A stretch of DNA of 64,000 nt from Alcanivorax sp. (GCF_002726155.1 NZ_PBSH01000039.1:1-64000); one strand, 5' to 3'; positions 27,522-37,182 are shown, counted from the first letter of the stretch. Notes: generated by a model from the letters alone, not told the origin. Program-made: numbers and translations.

Positions 27522-27911
27522 ATGAAGCGAGCAAAGCGCCCGGTAGTGGCATCCGTACTCGCCTCCACCATGCTGTTTGCTGCCATGGCGCCCGTCACGG
27601 CACAGGCGGCTGAATCATCGAAGCTGGATCGGCCGGGGGAAATGGCAATGATCGGTGACGCGGTTTTTGCGCGCCCATTGCTGCTGGTTTCCACGGTGGT
27701 GGGGGCTGGCCTGTATGTGGTCACACTGCCGTTCAGTCTGCTGGGGGGCAATCCGGGAGAGGCCGGTGAAGTGCTGGTCATGAACCCGGGCAAGAATACC
27801 TTCGTTCGTTGCCTCGGTTGTACGCCGGCTCAGCACGAGAGCCTGAAGGCGGAAAAAGAGCTGCGTGACAACGAGAAGCAGGAACAGGAAGCGGTGGCCA
27901 GCGCGGAATAA
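27522..27911 (+). CDS. Secreted/membrane protein of unknown function
   Basis: The 129-residue protein has a signal peptide ending AQA at about 28, a hydrophobic helix at about 50-75 (LLLVSTVVGAGLYVVTLPFS), a GNPGEAGEVLVMNPGKNTFVRCLGC segment and a charged C-terminal tail. I recognise similar short inner-membrane proteins in pseudomonads but no function. It is single, with its own terminator. Confidence 0.7.
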   Translation: MKRAKRPVVASVLASTMLFAAMAPVTAQAAESSKLDRPGEMAMIGDAVFARPLLLVSTVVGAGLYVVTLPFSLLGGNPGEAGEVLVMNPGKNTFVRCLGCTPAQHESLKAEKELRDNEKQEQEAVASAE

Positions 27912-27932
27912 CCGCCGGTTATCGTTCACCAC

Positions 27933-27962
27933 AAAAAGGCCCCGCACTTGCGGGGCTTTTTT
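27933..27962. terminator. Intrinsic terminator
   Basis: GCCCCGC and GCGGGGC with loop ACTT, flanked by A5 and T6. It serves the preceding gene and, on the other strand, the TetR-type gene. Confidence 0.9.
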
Positions 27963-27989
27963 GTGGGTGAGCAAACGGTCGAGACGGGA

Positions 27990-28757
27990 TCAGGTGCTGC
28001 CAAGTTTGAGGCAACTGCCTTTCTCCTTGCACAGATCCGCGAACAGGTAATCGCAGAGGCTGGTGACTTTGCTGCTCAGTGCGTCGTCATCAAAAGGGCT
28101 GTCGTCAAGCGGTTGCCACTGCATGGCATTGAGTTGCAGCTGTACGTTGCGCAGTAGCAATCGGTGGGGGTCTTTCAGGTCGTACATATCCAGGATGCCG
28201 TCGGCATGGATCAGCGTATGCATGCCCATGGCCATGGACCACTGGCCGATGCTGAATGTCAGCGGGTCCTGACCATGGTCTTCCAGTTCGTTATTGCCAA
28301 TGGCATCGCGAACGACCTGTTCTACCATCCTGCCAATGGGCTGGGTGGCGGTCAGGAACTGCTCCCGACGGCTGGGCGACGACGCCAGCCAGACCACTTC
28401 TGTCATGATGTACTGTTCGAGCCGGAAGTGTTCGGGGTAGTGCTGGGCAAACAATGAGTAGGCCAGGGAAAACCCCAGCATCTTGTCGCGACTGGACAGG
28501 TCGGAATGGGCGACTTTCTCGAAGTATTCCCGCCGTGTGGTGGTCAGCTCGGTGCAGACCGCGATGAGCAGGTCTTCCTTGGACGCGAAGTGGTGATAGA
28601 GCGTACCAGTGGCAAAATTGCAGCTGCGGGCAATGGCCGCCATCTGCACGCCCAGCAAGCCTTCATCGCAAAGCTGCTGTCGGGTTGCCTCAATAAAGAG
28701 CTGTTCTCTTTCTGCTAGCGCCTGTTCGCGCCCGCTGCGTGTTTTTGTCATAGTCAT
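27990..28757 (-). CDS. TetR family transcriptional regulator
   Basis: The ~255-residue protein has an N-terminal TetR helix-turn-helix at about 35-62 (VQMAAIARSCNFATGTLYHH, FASKEDLL) and a long ligand-binding C-terminal domain. The start is ambiguous: in-frame ATGs at 28778, 28757 and 28751, none with a strong ribosome site. The target is unknown; it is divergent from nothing and separated from hemW by about 85 bases on the same strand side. Confidence 0.82.
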   Translation of the reverse strand: MTMTKTRSGREQALAEREQLFIEATRQQLCDEGLLGVQMAAIARSCNFATGTLYHHFASKEDLLIAVCTELTTTRREYFEKVAHSDLSSRDKMLGFSLAYSLFAQHYPEHFRLEQYIMTEVVWLASSPSRREQFLTATQPIGRMVEQVVRDAIGNNELEDHGQDPLTFSIGQWSMAMGMHTLIHADGILDMYDLKDPHRLLLRNVQLQLNAMQWQPLDDSPFDDDALSSKVTSLCDYLFADLCKEKGSCLKLGST

Positions 28758-28842
28758 AATCTTTTGTGATCCCGCCATTCAGTGTGAATAGCCTTGCAAT
28801 AGGGTTCAAGCGCTTTTGTCTGCGTGTAGACGGGCGTGCCGT

Positions 28843-29994
28843 TTACAAAAGCGCCGCCGCCAGTTTTTCCAGCAATCCGTTCAGGTGGCGCAAACCATTA
28901 TCGGTACAGGCCAGCCGCTGGTCTGTGATGGCGAGCAACCCCTGCTGCTCCAGCGGGGTCAGTGCGTTTTGCCATTGTGAGACCGGCTCTCCGGTGGCTT
29001 GCGCCAGCGTGTGCCAGGTGATGCCGTCCACCAGTCGTAAGCCATTTAGCAGGGCCTCGAACAGGCGATCCTCGCGGGCAATGGGCTGGTGCTGGCGGCG
29101 GGCATGGGCGGCGTCGGCCAGGTAGTCCTCGGGTTTTCGGGTTTTCTGGTGCCGGTGCACGTGACCCTGCGCGGCTTGGGTGATCTTGCCGTGGGCGCCG
29201 GCGCCAATGCCGAGATAGTCCCCGAATTGCCAGTAATTCAGATTATGCCGGCAGCGGCGTCCAGATTGCGCGAAGGCGGAAATCTCGTAGCGTTGGTAGC
29301 CGTGCTGAGCGAGCAGGGCGAAGCCGGCCTGTTCGGTGTCGGCCATGGCGTCGCTGTCGGGCTGAACCGGCGGTGAGCGATAGAAAACGGTGTTCGGCTC
29401 GATGGTCAGTTCGTACCAGCTCAGGTGAGTGGGCTGCAGGGCGATGGCCTGCTGCAGATCGTCCAGGGCCTGGGCGTGGGTCTGCCCGGGCAGCGCATGC
29501 ATGATATCCAGGTTGAAATTGTCGAAGCCGGCGGCCCGCGCCTGGTGGGCGGCGTCAATGGCGGCGCTGGCATCGTGGATGCGCCCCAGCGCTTGCAGAT
29601 GCGCGTTATTGAAACTCTGGACACCGATCGACAGGCGGTTGATGCCTGCGTCGCGAAAGCCTTCGAAGCGGCCAGTTTCCAGGGTGCCGGGGTTGGCTTC
29701 CAGGGTGATCTCGGCGTCTGCCTGCAGGGTGAGCCGCTGGCGAATGCCCTGAAAGAGTTGCCGGTAAAAGTCGGCGGACATCAGGCTGGGCGTGCCGCCG
29801 CCAATGAAGACCGTTTCCACCGGACGCTCACCGATCAGGGGTAAATCCTGTTCCAGGTCGGTAAGCAGGGCCTGCAGGTAGGCGGCTTCCGGAATCTCGC
29901 CCCGCTCATGGGAGTTGAAATCGCAATAGGGGCATTTGCGCACGCACCAGGGGGTGTGGATGTACAGCGAGAGCGGCGGGTTGGTCAGGGGCAT
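28843..29994 (-). CDS. hemW: Heme chaperone HemW (radical SAM)
   Basis: The 383-residue protein has the radical SAM cluster motif CVRKCPYC (CxxxCxxC) in SLYIHTPWCVRKCPYCDFN and FIGGGTPSLM, plus a C-terminal HemN domain. The CxxxCxxC pattern without the HemN N-terminal extension marks HemW, a heme chaperone, rather than the oxygen-independent coproporphyrinogen oxidase. ATG at 29994 is the family start; the upstream in-frame ATG runs into the repeat. In many genomes hemW neighbours rdgB, which lies 1.4 kb away here. Confidence 0.93.
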   Translation of the reverse strand: MPLTNPPLSLYIHTPWCVRKCPYCDFNSHERGEIPEAAYLQALLTDLEQDLPLIGERPVETVFIGGGTPSLMSADFYRQLFQGIRQRLTLQADAEITLEANPGTLETGRFEGFRDAGINRLSIGVQSFNNAHLQALGRIHDASAAIDAAHQARAAGFDNFNLDIMHALPGQTHAQALDDLQQAIALQPTHLSWYELTIEPNTVFYRSPPVQPDSDAMADTEQAGFALLAQHGYQRYEISAFAQSGRRCRHNLNYWQFGDYLGIGAGAHGKITQAAQGHVHRHQKTRKPEDYLADAAHARRQHQPIAREDRLFEALLNGLRLVDGITWHTLAQATGEPVSQWQNALTPLEQQGLLAITDQRLACTDNGLRHLNGLLEKLAAALL

Positions 29995-30046
29995 GAGTGT
30001 TGAAGCAGCTGAGGCAATGGGAAGAGAGTGGGCATGGTAGCAGAAT

Positions 30047-30144
30047 GGTTGATAGTTGATAGTTGACAATGGACAGCGAAAAACAAAGAGTTCGCGGTCT
30101 CAGCAGGTCCCGACGGGTTAGCTGTCCACTATCAACTATCAATT
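30047..30144. repeat. Heptamer-repeat element, family B copy 2
   Basis: Left arm 30047-30074 has four units (GGTTGAT, AGTTGAT, AGTTGAC, AATGGAC). Right arm 30124-30144 has three inverted units (GTCCACT, ATCAACT, ATCAATT). The core begins AGCGAAAAACAAA and ends TTAGCT, as in copy 1 at 26412. It lies between the divergent hemW and yaiI. Confidence 0.78.
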
Positions 30145-30154
30145 GGATTTTATT

Positions 30155-30604
30155 GTGCATATCTGGGTTGATGCGGATGCGTGCCCGCGTCCGGTGAAAG
30201 AAGTGTTATTCCGTGCTGCACAGCGAGCGCAGGTTCCCTGCACGCTGGTGGCGAATCAGCATATCGCCGTACCGCGTACGCCGTTGATCCGCTCCATCCA
30301 GGTGGGGCAGGGCTTTGACGTGGCGGATAATGAAATCGTGCAGCGCTGTGAGGCCGGCGATCTGGTGGTGACCCAGGACATACCGTTGGCCGCTGAAGTG
30401 GTGGAAAAGGGCGCAGAAGCGGTGACGCCCCGTGGCCACTGGCTGGACAAGGATACCGTGCGTGAACGCCTGAATATGCGTGATTTCATGGAAGAAATGC
30501 GTTCGGCGGGGATGCAGACTGGCGGCCCGGCCAGTTTTTCCAGCCAAGACAAGGGGCGCTTTGCCAATGCGCTGGACCGGTGGTTGGCGCGAGCTCAGAA
30601 ATAA
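30155..30604 (+). CDS. yaiI: UPF0178 family protein YaiI
   Basis: The 149-residue protein begins [20 protein letters not shown], with [23 protein letters not shown] and [18 protein letters not shown]. These are the conserved stretches of the YaiI/YqxD family, a NYN/PIN-like fold with a predicted nuclease role but no proven function. GTG at 30155 is preferred; a TTG at 30143 would start inside the repeat arm. Its last bases overlap the convergent barrel gene by 10. Confidence 0.88.
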   Translation: MHIWVDADACPRPVKEVLFRAAQRAQVPCTLVANQHIAVPRTPLIRSIQVGQGFDVADNEIVQRCEAGDLVVTQDIPLAAEVVEKGAEAVTPRGHWLDKDTVRERLNMRDFMEEMRSAGMQTGGPASFSSQDKGRFANALDRWLARAQK

Positions 30605-31314
30605 GCCATCACCCCGACCTGCCCCCAGCTGAGGTCACCACCGCCGTCGCGGCGCACATCTTCTCCGGCCCAGCTGTGCTGCCAGCCGGCCCACAGGTTG
30701 ACCGACCGGTGGCAATGCCAGGTCAGCATCACGCCCACTTCGCGGTGATTGGGGCCGTCATACTCTTCGCTGGCGTAGCCCTGATCATAGGCTTGCGTTA
30801 GCCGCAGCTGCGCGATGCCGGTTGGCCAGAGCTGCTGTTCTCCCACCAGCGATAGCGCATAAAAAGCGCCGTCGGCCTGCTTGCTCCAGGTACCGTCTGC
30901 GCGCAGGGCCAGCCAGGGCCGTAGATGGGTGGCAATACCGAAGCCGGCTTCTACGTCATCAGGGGTGTCCAGTGCCGGGTCGTCCGCGTGGAACTGCAGG
31001 TAGGTCACGTTGAGGTAGGGCTCCCAGCGGCCGATGCCCGGCGCGTACTCCGCAAACAGGTTGTTTTCCCGGTAATTGCTGCTGCCGGTACCCCAGGCTT
31101 GCCAGGCCCCCAGGGCCCCGTGGTCTTTTGTCAGGTCGCCGCCCAGGCTATGCAGGCTGTGGCCATCGAGATTGTCGCGGCCTTCGCTGACATAGCGGCT
31201 GTGCCATTGCGTCTGCAGGCTGCCGTGTACGGGCGCGGCTTCGCTCAAGGCAGCAGGCAGTAGCAGGGCAAGGCAGAGGCAATGCTGTGGATGGTGGCGA
31301 CGTGGGGTTGGCAC
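30595..31314 (-). CDS. Outer-membrane beta-barrel-like protein
   Basis: The ~239-residue protein starts at GTG after AAGGAG with an eight-base spacer. A signal peptide ([15 protein letters not shown]) is followed by alternating strands such as [35 protein letters not shown] and [20 protein letters not shown], ending in VGVMAYF with a C-terminal phenylalanine typical of barrels. Specific function unknown. Alternative in-frame ATG at 31371 would add 19 residues without a signal-like start. Confidence 0.68.
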   Translation of the reverse strand: MPTPRRHHPQHCLCLALLLPAALSEAAPVHGSLQTQWHSRYVSEGRDNLDGHSLHSLGGDLTKDHGALGAWQAWGTGSSNYRENNLFAEYAPGIGRWEPYLNVTYLQFHADDPALDTPDDVEAGFGIATHLRPWLALRADGTWSKQADGAFYALSLVGEQQLWPTGIAQLRLTQAYDQGYASEEYDGPNHREVGVMLTWHCHRSVNLWAGWQHSWAGEDVRRDGGGDLSWGQVGVMAYF

Positions 31315-31400
31315 CGAAGCGGCTCCTTGCTGACGGTAAACCCTGACCTTATCAGAGGGGAGCGAAGGCACGGTGAAGGCGCTTACTCCCTGTGCGCTCG

Positions 31401-31991
31401 TCAGGCTTTCAGTGCTTCGATCAGGTGAGTCATGGCCTTGCCCCGGTGGCTGATGGCATTTTTTTCCTCCGCAGGTAGCTGCGCGGCGGTGCAGCCTTTT
31501 TCTTCCACAAAGAAATGGGGGTCGTAGCCAAAGCCCTGTTCGCCTTGGGGGGTCAGTACGATGCGTCCGTTCCAGCTGCCCTGGCAGATTAGTGGGGTGG
31601 CGTCGTCTTCGTGGTGCATCAATACAATCAGTGCCACGTAGCGGGCCTGGCGAGCCTCTTCCGGAATCTCGGTGAGCATTTCTACCAGCAGGGCGTTGTT
31701 CTTGGCGTCGGTGGCGCCGACTCCGGAAAAGCGGGCGGAGAAGATGCCGGGGCTGCCGTTCAGCGCGGCGACCTCTAGCCCGGAATCGTCGGCGATGGCG
31801 GGCAGGCCGGTGTGCTTGCAGGCATTGCGGGCCTTGATGATGGCGTTTTCCACAAAGGTGCTGCCGGTTTCTTCGGCTTCCGGTACATCGAATTCACTCT
31901 GGGCGACCACTTCAATGTTGAGGGGGGCCAGCAGGTGCTGCATTTCAGCGAGTTTTTTGGCGTTGCCGGAGGCGAGAACGAGTTTTTCCAT
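31401..31991 (-). CDS. rdgB: XTP/dITP diphosphatase
   Basis: The 196-residue Ham1-family enzyme removes deaminated purine triphosphates. LVLASGNAKKLAEM at the start, ETGSTFVENAIIKARNA, ADDSGLEVAALNG, PGIFSARFSG, and GFGYDPHFFVEE with C-terminal ISHRGKAM are all present. Full length. Confidence 0.95.
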   Translation of the reverse strand: MEKLVLASGNAKKLAEMQHLLAPLNIEVVAQSEFDVPEAEETGSTFVENAIIKARNACKHTGLPAIADDSGLEVAALNGSPGIFSARFSGVGATDAKNNALLVEMLTEIPEEARQARYVALIVLMHHEDDATPLICQGSWNGRIVLTPQGEQGFGYDPHFFVEEKGCTAAQLPAEEKNAISHRGKAMTHLIEALKA

Positions 31992-32005
31992 GGGGAATCC
32001 TGATG

Positions 32006-32148
32006 AGTTGAAAGTTCAAAACGCGGGGAAAGGCTGTGGGTTGCTCGAAATGGCAATGTCCTCGAGTTGCAAAAGGAGAGGTATCGCGGGGAGGGCCTGA
32101 CAGAGCCCTGCCAACTCTACCGCGCTTTTCAACTTTGAACTTTCAACT
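32006..32148. repeat. Heptamer-repeat element, family A copy 2
   Basis: Left arm 32006-32019 has two units (AGTTGAA, AGTTCAA) and right arm 32128-32148 has three inverted units (TTCAACT, TTGAACT, TTCAACT). The core starts AACGCGG and ends CCGCGC, like copy 1. It lies between the rdgB start and the metW stop, leaving 14 and 10 bases. Confidence 0.78.
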
Positions 32149-32158
32149 TGCTCCTGAA

Positions 32159-32749
32159 TTAAACTGTCACCCGATAAATGGCGATTTCCCCGAACAGGTT
32201 TGGCCACCATTTGCTCAGCATGCTGGTGCGGTGATTACGGTTAATCACCTGGCGTTCGAGGATACGAATGCCGTGCTTTCGGCAGTGGGTTTCAAAATCC
32301 TGCACGGTGCACAGGTGAATGTTCGGGGTGTTGTACCACTCGTAGGGCAGTGCGGACGAGACCGGCATACGCCCTTTCAGGCCCAGGTAAGCGCGCACTT
32401 TCCAGTGGCCGAAGTTGGGAAAGGTAATAATCGCTTCGCGGCCCACGCGGACCATTTCGTTGAGAATCTGGTCCGGACGCAGCACCGCCTGCAGCGCCTG
32501 GGTCATCACCACGTAATCAAAGCGGTGATCCTGGAAATTGCCAAGGCCGCCATCCAGATCCTGCTCCAGCACATTCACGCCCTTTTCAAAACAGGCGGCC
32601 AGGTTGTCCTGGTTGATTTCCAGGCCGTAGCCAGCGGTTTGTTTATGCGCTTTCAGGTGGGCCAGCAGGGTGCCATCGCCGCAACCCAGATCCAGCAGGG
32701 TGGCGTTGCGGGGAATCCAGTCGCTGATTAGCTGCAGGTCATCACGCAT
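32159..32749 (-). CDS. metW: Methionine biosynthesis protein MetW
   Basis: The 196-residue methyltransferase-fold protein has the SAM-site-like [15 protein letters not shown] at about 19-33 and the MetW signatures [27 protein letters not shown]-type [12 protein letters not shown] and [10 protein letters not shown]. MetW is needed for activity of the adjacent MetX in several proteobacteria. It overlaps the metX end by eight bases on the same strand. Confidence 0.93.
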   Translation of the reverse strand: MRDDLQLISDWIPRNATLLDLGCGDGTLLAHLKAHKQTAGYGLEINQDNLAACFEKGVNVLEQDLDGGLGNFQDHRFDYVVMTQALQAVLRPDQILNEMVRVGREAIITFPNFGHWKVRAYLGLKGRMPVSSALPYEWYNTPNIHLCTVQDFETHCRKHGIRILERQVINRNHRTSMLSKWWPNLFGEIAIYRVTV

Positions 32750-33965
32750 GGTTGCCGGCCTCCCCGTGTTCTGTCCGGTTTTCGGTTTCGTTAGCGCTGT
32801 TTTCCACCTCGTTGGCGACCCTGTGCATGTAGGCGCCGAATAACTTGGTGTACTCGGGGATGTCCAGCAGGAAGGCGTCATGCCCCTTGGGGGTATCGAT
32901 TTCCGCGTAACTCACATTGCGGCCGGCGTGGACCAGGCCGTTGACGATTTCCCGGCTGCGTTCCGGCGCGAAGCGCCAGTCCGAGGTAAACGACATGACC
33001 AGGAAGTTGCAGCTGGGCTTGGCCAGGGCCTGCTCCAGTGAATGGTCAAACTCCCGGGCCGGGTCGAAATAGTCCAGTGCCTTGGTCATCAGCAGGTAGG
33101 TGTTGGCGTCGAAGTTGCGTGAAAACACCTCGCCCTGATGGCGCAGGTAGGATTCCACCTGGAACTCCACATCGAAGCCGAAATGGAAGCGCCCGGCGCG
33201 CAGGTCGCGGCCGAACTTCATGCGCATGGCGTCGTCACTCAGGTAGGTGATGTGGCCGACCATGCGCGCCAGAATCAGCCCCTGACGCGGGTAGGTATCG
33301 TGTAGGTAATAGCGCCCGCCATGGAAGTTCGGGTCGGTCAGAATGGATTGCCGGGCCACTTCGTTGAAGGCGATATTCTGGGCAGAGAGCTTTGGCGCGG
33401 CGGCGATGACCACTGCATGGCTGAGGCGTTCCGGGTAATCGATGGACCACTGCAGGGCCTGCATGCCCCCCATGCTGCCGCCGATGACTGCCGCCCAGCG
33501 TTGAATGCCCAGCACATCGGCCAGCCGTGCCTGGCTGTTCACCCAGTCTTTCACTGTCATCATGGGGAAGTCCGGCCCCCAGGGCTGGCCGGTCTCCGGG
33601 TTGAGGGACGCCGGGCCAGTGGAGCCGTGGCAGCCGCCCAGGTTGTTCAGGCTCACTACGAAGAAGCGATCCGTGTCGATGACCTTGCCGGGGCCGATAC
33701 AGGTATCCCACCAGCCCGGGCGCTTGTCGTCTGGCCGGTGATAGCCGGCGGCATGATGGTGGCCAGACAGGGCATGGCAGATCAGCACCGCGTTGGATGC
33801 GTCGCTGTTCAGGGTGCCGTAGGTTTCATAAACCAGATCATAGGTCGGCAGCGTGCGGCCACATTCCAGCTCCAACGGGGTGTCGAAGTGGTGAACCTGT
33901 GGCTCGATCAGCCCTACGGAGCCGGCGGCGGCATGGGGCAAGACGTCGGAATTCTGTTGCGACAT
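32742..33965 (-). CDS. metX: Homoserine O-acyltransferase MetX
   Basis: The 407-residue alpha/beta hydrolase activates homoserine for methionine synthesis. Motifs: [13 protein letters not shown], the nucleophile elbow [13 protein letters not shown], and the C-terminal catalytic aspartate and histidine ([12 protein letters not shown]). Homologues that pair with MetW in pseudomonads often use succinyl-CoA despite the acetyltransferase name, so the acyl donor is uncertain. It works with metY (56085). Confidence 0.94.
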   Translation of the reverse strand: MSQQNSDVLPHAAAGSVGLIEPQVHHFDTPLELECGRTLPTYDLVYETYGTLNSDASNAVLICHALSGHHHAAGYHRPDDKRPGWWDTCIGPGKVIDTDRFFVVSLNNLGGCHGSTGPASLNPETGQPWGPDFPMMTVKDWVNSQARLADVLGIQRWAAVIGGSMGGMQALQWSIDYPERLSHAVVIAAAPKLSAQNIAFNEVARQSILTDPNFHGGRYYLHDTYPRQGLILARMVGHITYLSDDAMRMKFGRDLRAGRFHFGFDVEFQVESYLRHQGEVFSRNFDANTYLLMTKALDYFDPAREFDHSLEQALAKPSCNFLVMSFTSDWRFAPERSREIVNGLVHAGRNVSYAEIDTPKGHDAFLLDIPEYTKLFGAYMHRVANEVENSANETENRTEHGEAGNHA

Positions 33966-34106
33966 GGTGACTCGCTAGCAAGAGATGTCGCAAAGTCTAA
34001 AGCCCGCCCGGTGGGGGCGCAATCAAAGCCCGGCCGTTGCCATGGTATCCTGCTGAATCGGTACGTTATTTTTACTGAAGGCAGTCGCTTAAAGGGGACG
34101 GGTTGC

Positions 34107-35408
34107 ATGGCGAAAGAATCGGTAGTGGACGCTTTGTATGAAAAAGTGGCCAACGATGAAGATGCGCGCACCTGTACGGACATCAGTGAGGATGCTTGCC
34201 GGGAGGTGCCGGGGAATTTCTTTCGGATTATTGCCGCTAATACCCTGACCAAGGTCGGCGACCTGCTGATCAACCCGAAAACGGTGCTGGCCTGGTTGAT
34301 CAGTGCGGTGGGGGCGCCAGGCTCACTGGCCGCCCTGCTGGTGCCCATTCGCGAGTCCGGCTCGTTGATTCCCCAGTTGATGATCGGCGCACTGGTGCGT
34401 CGCTACCCGGTCCGCAAGGGTTTCTGGGTGCTGGGTGCGGCGTTGCAGGGGCTATCGGTGTTGGGGATGGCGTTGGTGGTCTGGTTGCTGGATGGCCTGG
34501 CTGCGGGGTGGGGGATTGTCGGCCTGCTGGTGCTCTTTAGCATCAGCCGGGGCTTCTGTTCCGTGTCCATGAAGGATGTGCAGGGCAAGTGTATTCCCAA
34601 ATCCCGCCGTGGCCGGCTCACCGGCCTGTCGGCCACGTTGTCCGGCGCGCTGACCTTCGGGCTGACGCTGCTGATTTTCCGTGGCGACAGCGACCCTTCC
34701 GTCCTGTTCTACAGTGCGCTACTGGCCGGTGCCGGTGCGGCCTGGTTGGTGGCCGCGCTGGTGTTTCTGTCCGTGGATGAATATCCCGGTGCCAGCGAGG
34801 GCGGCAACAACGCCCTTCGCGAGGCCTGGAACAGCTTGTCCCTGTTGAAGGACGATGCGCCTTTTCGGCGTTTCGTCATCACTCGTGCCTTGCTGATGGC
34901 GTCGTCATTGGCGTCGCCGTTTCTGGTGTTGCTGGCGAAAGAGCAGTCCAGCCTGGCGTTGCTGCTGGGGAGTTTCGTTTTGGCATCGAGCCTGGCCAGT
35001 GCAGTGAGTGCTACGGTGTGGGGCTATATGGCGGACAGCTCCAGCCGCACCGTGATGGTTCGCGGTGGTGCGCTGGCGGCATTGGTGTGTGTGGTGGCGG
35101 GGGCGGTGTCGGTGTCCGGCGTGCAGACAGAGGGGATGCACTGGTTGTACCCGGTGGCTTTTTTCATCCTGGCCATTGCCCATGCCGGCGTGCGCATCGG
35201 CCGCAAGACTTACATGGTGGACATGGCGGGCGGCACCAAGCGCACCGATTACACTGCGGTGAGTAATACCGTGATTGGTGTCCTGTTGCTGGCGGTGGGC
35301 GGTATCAGTGCGGCGGTGGCCCTGTTGGGGAACGACTGGGCGTTGCTGGTGCTGGGCACGATGGGCGCCATGGGCGTTGTGAGTGCCAGGTTGCTAAGCG
35401 AGGTGTGA
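34107..35408 (+). CDS. Major facilitator superfamily transporter
   Basis: The 433-residue protein has a hydrophilic N-terminal segment of about 45 residues followed by about 10-12 membrane helices. The loop KCIPKSRRGRLTGLSATLSG resembles the MFS cytoplasmic loop 2-3 motif. No close family or substrate can be named. ATG at 34107 is chosen; the frame stays open upstream through the antisense of metX without protein character. It is divergent from metX. Confidence 0.75.
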   Translation: MAKESVVDALYEKVANDEDARTCTDISEDACREVPGNFFRIIAANTLTKVGDLLINPKTVLAWLISAVGAPGSLAALLVPIRESGSLIPQLMIGALVRRYPVRKGFWVLGAALQGLSVLGMALVVWLLDGLAAGWGIVGLLVLFSISRGFCSVSMKDVQGKCIPKSRRGRLTGLSATLSGALTFGLTLLIFRGDSDPSVLFYSALLAGAGAAWLVAALVFLSVDEYPGASEGGNNALREAWNSLSLLKDDAPFRRFVITRALLMASSLASPFLVLLAKEQSSLALLLGSFVLASSLASAVSATVWGYMADSSSRTVMVRGGALAALVCVVAGAVSVSGVQTEGMHWLYPVAFFILAIAHAGVRIGRKTYMVDMAGGTKRTDYTAVSNTVIGVLLLAVGGISAAVALLGNDWALLVLGTMGAMGVVSARLLSEV

Positions 35409-35474
35409 GCGGGAATCTCAAGTGTCGTTCTTCGGTAACTGGTGTAAGCCTTTTCCTAAAGTTGAGCGGGCACC

Positions 35475-35502
35475 TTTACATTTTTGTAATCCTCCTTATG
35501 CT
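35475..35502 (+). promoter_or_regulatory. Likely promoter of the outer-membrane protein gene
   Basis: TTTACA (35475-35480) and TATGCT (35497-35502) are 16 bases apart. The -35 box lies in a short palindrome TTACATTTTTGTAA (35476-35489) that could bind a regulator. Confidence 0.5.
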
Positions 35503-35532
35503 CTCGTTTTTTACTTGAGGGGAAGGACGACC

Positions 35533-36132
35533 ATGAAAAAAACACTTACTACTTTAGCGCTTCTGGCTGCCGCAACTGGCGTACATGCGGAGAAGACGTC
35601 AGCGTTTACTTTGGGTGGTGCGCTTTCTGTGGATGTCAGCGATTACATCGAACAGGTTGATGATGACGCTGCGTTTGCTAGCCTGGACGAGGATGTTCCG
35701 GGTATTGGTGCTGATATCTATGCTGGTTTCATGTTTGCTGGCGCGTCTACTGTGCGGGTGGGGTATCGCGTCTTTGGTGTGCAGGAAGCGGACGTGGATT
35801 ACGTCTTGGGTGGCTCTGGTGATTTCGAAGTAGAAACCGATGGTATGTACGTCGCGCTGGACCTGATGATGCCACTGAATGAAACCTTTGCGTTGGGTGG
35901 TACCCTGGGTATCCAGAACTGGGATGCTGAAGTGGATGCGGACGGCGACAAGTTTAAAGACGACGGAAGTGATGTTTTTTACGGTGTTCGTGCGAAATGG
36001 AAGATTCAGGAAATGGGCGCGGTGACGGCTTCCATTAACCGTTACAAACTCGGTACGTCAGATTTTACCGGCACGCTGGATCATGATATTGAATTCACTA
36101 CCTTTGGCGGTGGTTTCGAGTTCTTTTTCTAA
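35533..36132 (+). CDS. OmpW/OmpA-like small outer-membrane beta-barrel protein
   Basis: The 199-residue protein has a signal peptide (MKKTLTTLALLAAATGVHA) and a mature part of alternating amphipathic strands (IGADIYAGFMFAGASTVRVG, FALGGTLGIQNWDAE, VFYGVRAKWKI) ending in FGGGFEFFF, a C-terminal aromatic as in barrels. GGGGAAGGA precedes ATG 35533. Single gene with its own promoter and terminator. Specific family uncertain. Confidence 0.78.
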   Translation: MKKTLTTLALLAAATGVHAEKTSAFTLGGALSVDVSDYIEQVDDDAAFASLDEDVPGIGADIYAGFMFAGASTVRVGYRVFGVQEADVDYVLGGSGDFEVETDGMYVALDLMMPLNETFALGGTLGIQNWDAEVDADGDKFKDDGSDVFYGVRAKWKIQEMGAVTASINRYKLGTSDFTGTLDHDIEFTTFGGGFEFFF

Positions 36133-36154
36133 CGGTTGCTCCTGGTCTTGGAAA

Positions 36155-36189
36155 CAAAAAGCCCCGACGTAAAACGCCGGGGCTTTTTT
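36155..36189. terminator. Intrinsic terminator
   Basis: GCCCCG and CGGGGC with an extended CGT/ACG stem, flanked by A5 and T6. It lies about 25 bases after the outer-membrane protein gene and also serves trmB on the other strand. Confidence 0.85.
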
Positions 36190-36212
36190 GTGGGCGGGCG
36201 TTACTGGCGGGA

Positions 36213-36929
36213 TCAGAGCTTCTCGAATAACAAGTCCCAGACTCCGTGGCCAAGTTTTTCACCGCGGCGTTCAAACTTGGTTTCCGGGCGCCAGCTCGGG
36301 CGCGGCGAGAACCCGCCAGGCCCCGCCACATTGTTGAAACCCTCGGCTGTGTTCATCACTTCCATCATGTGTTCGGAATAATTTTCCCAGTCTGTGGCCA
36401 TATGCAGGATGCCGCCTGGCTGTAGTTTGCGCTGCACCAGTGCTACCCAGGCGGGCTGGACAATGCGGCGTTTGTGGTGCTTTTTCTTGTGCCAGGGGTC
36501 GGGGAAATAGAGTTGCACCCGTGCCAGGCTGTTGTCGGGAATACACAGTTCCAGGATTTCTACCGCATCGTCACAGTAGCTGCGCAGGTTATTCAGGCCC
36601 TGCTGCTCGATTTCTATGAGCAGGGCGCCCACGCCGGGACGGTGCACTTCGATACCGATAAAATCCTTGTCCGGGTCGGCGGCGGCCATTTGTGCCAGTG
36701 ACTGGCCCATGCCGTAACCAATTTCGAGAACCCGTGGGGCATTGCGGCCGAAAACGCCTTCAGGATCAAGGATTCCCTGATCCCGCTCCAGCCCGAAGCG
36801 GGGCCACAGGGTATCCAGAGCATTGCGTTGCCCGGCAGTCAGACGCCCCTCGCGCAGCACAAAGCTGCGTACCTTGCGCATGACCTTGCCGGTTTTCGGG
36901 TCTTTATCGTGGTTGATGAAATCGAGCAT
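36213..36929 (-). CDS. trmB: tRNA (guanine-N7-)-methyltransferase
   Basis: The 238-residue enzyme methylates G46 of tRNAs. The SAM site [26 protein letters not shown] and the TrmB signature [16 protein letters not shown] are clear. Start ATG 36929. It is not followed by its usual thiG partner in the same frame order as other genomes would suggest, but thiG lies next to it, separated by 253 bases that include a candidate small RNA. Confidence 0.95.
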   Translation of the reverse strand: MLDFINHDKDPKTGKVMRKVRSFVLREGRLTAGQRNALDTLWPRFGLERDQGILDPEGVFGRNAPRVLEIGYGMGQSLAQMAAADPDKDFIGIEVHRPGVGALLIEIEQQGLNNLRSYCDDAVEILELCIPDNSLARVQLYFPDPWHKKKHHKRRIVQPAWVALVQRKLQPGGILHMATDWENYSEHMMEVMNTAEGFNNVAGPGGFSPRPSWRPETKFERRGEKLGHGVWDLLFEKL

Positions 36930-37044
36930 GGGGCCGGGCTACCGTAGTGAAAAAGGGCGGATGGAAAAAGGATTTCAACCGGGCGATTATAGCAAAAAGG
37001 GACGGGTGACGGTGAAGGTGCTGTCTTCACGCGGCATTGATCAG

Positions 37045-37158
37045 TGATGCGTATATTGAACGCATAGACCAATACAATTCTGCCCTGAAGTGCACGAGCA
37101 TCAACGGTTCAACACTTCCCCTTGGCGCCAGCTCTCCCCCGAGTGGCGCCGTTTTTTT
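37045..37158 (+). ncRNA. Candidate small RNA ending in an orphan terminator
   Basis: A strong intrinsic terminator (stem GGCGCCA at 37124-37130 with TGGCGCC at 37144-37150, then T7 at 37152-37158) points along the plus strand. Both flanking genes, trmB and thiG, are on the minus strand, so no annotated plus-strand transcript could use it. The hairpin loop exposes TCCCCC. The 5' end is a guess; a TATATT box lies at about 37053. No open frame with a ribosome site is seen. Confidence 0.4.
37124..37158 (+). terminator. Orphan plus-strand intrinsic terminator
   Basis: GGCGCCA/TGGCGCC stem extended by CTC/GAG, then T7. On the minus strand the T-run would precede the hairpin, so it cannot terminate thiG. 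Confidence 0.8.
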
Positions 37159-37182
37159 GCCTGCTGCGCAGGTGCTGTTGGG

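Noticed and set aside
33321..34106. Long N-terminal extension of the MFS gene
   Set aside because: It is antisense to metX; the real start is ATG 34107, where hydrophilic and then membrane sequence begins.
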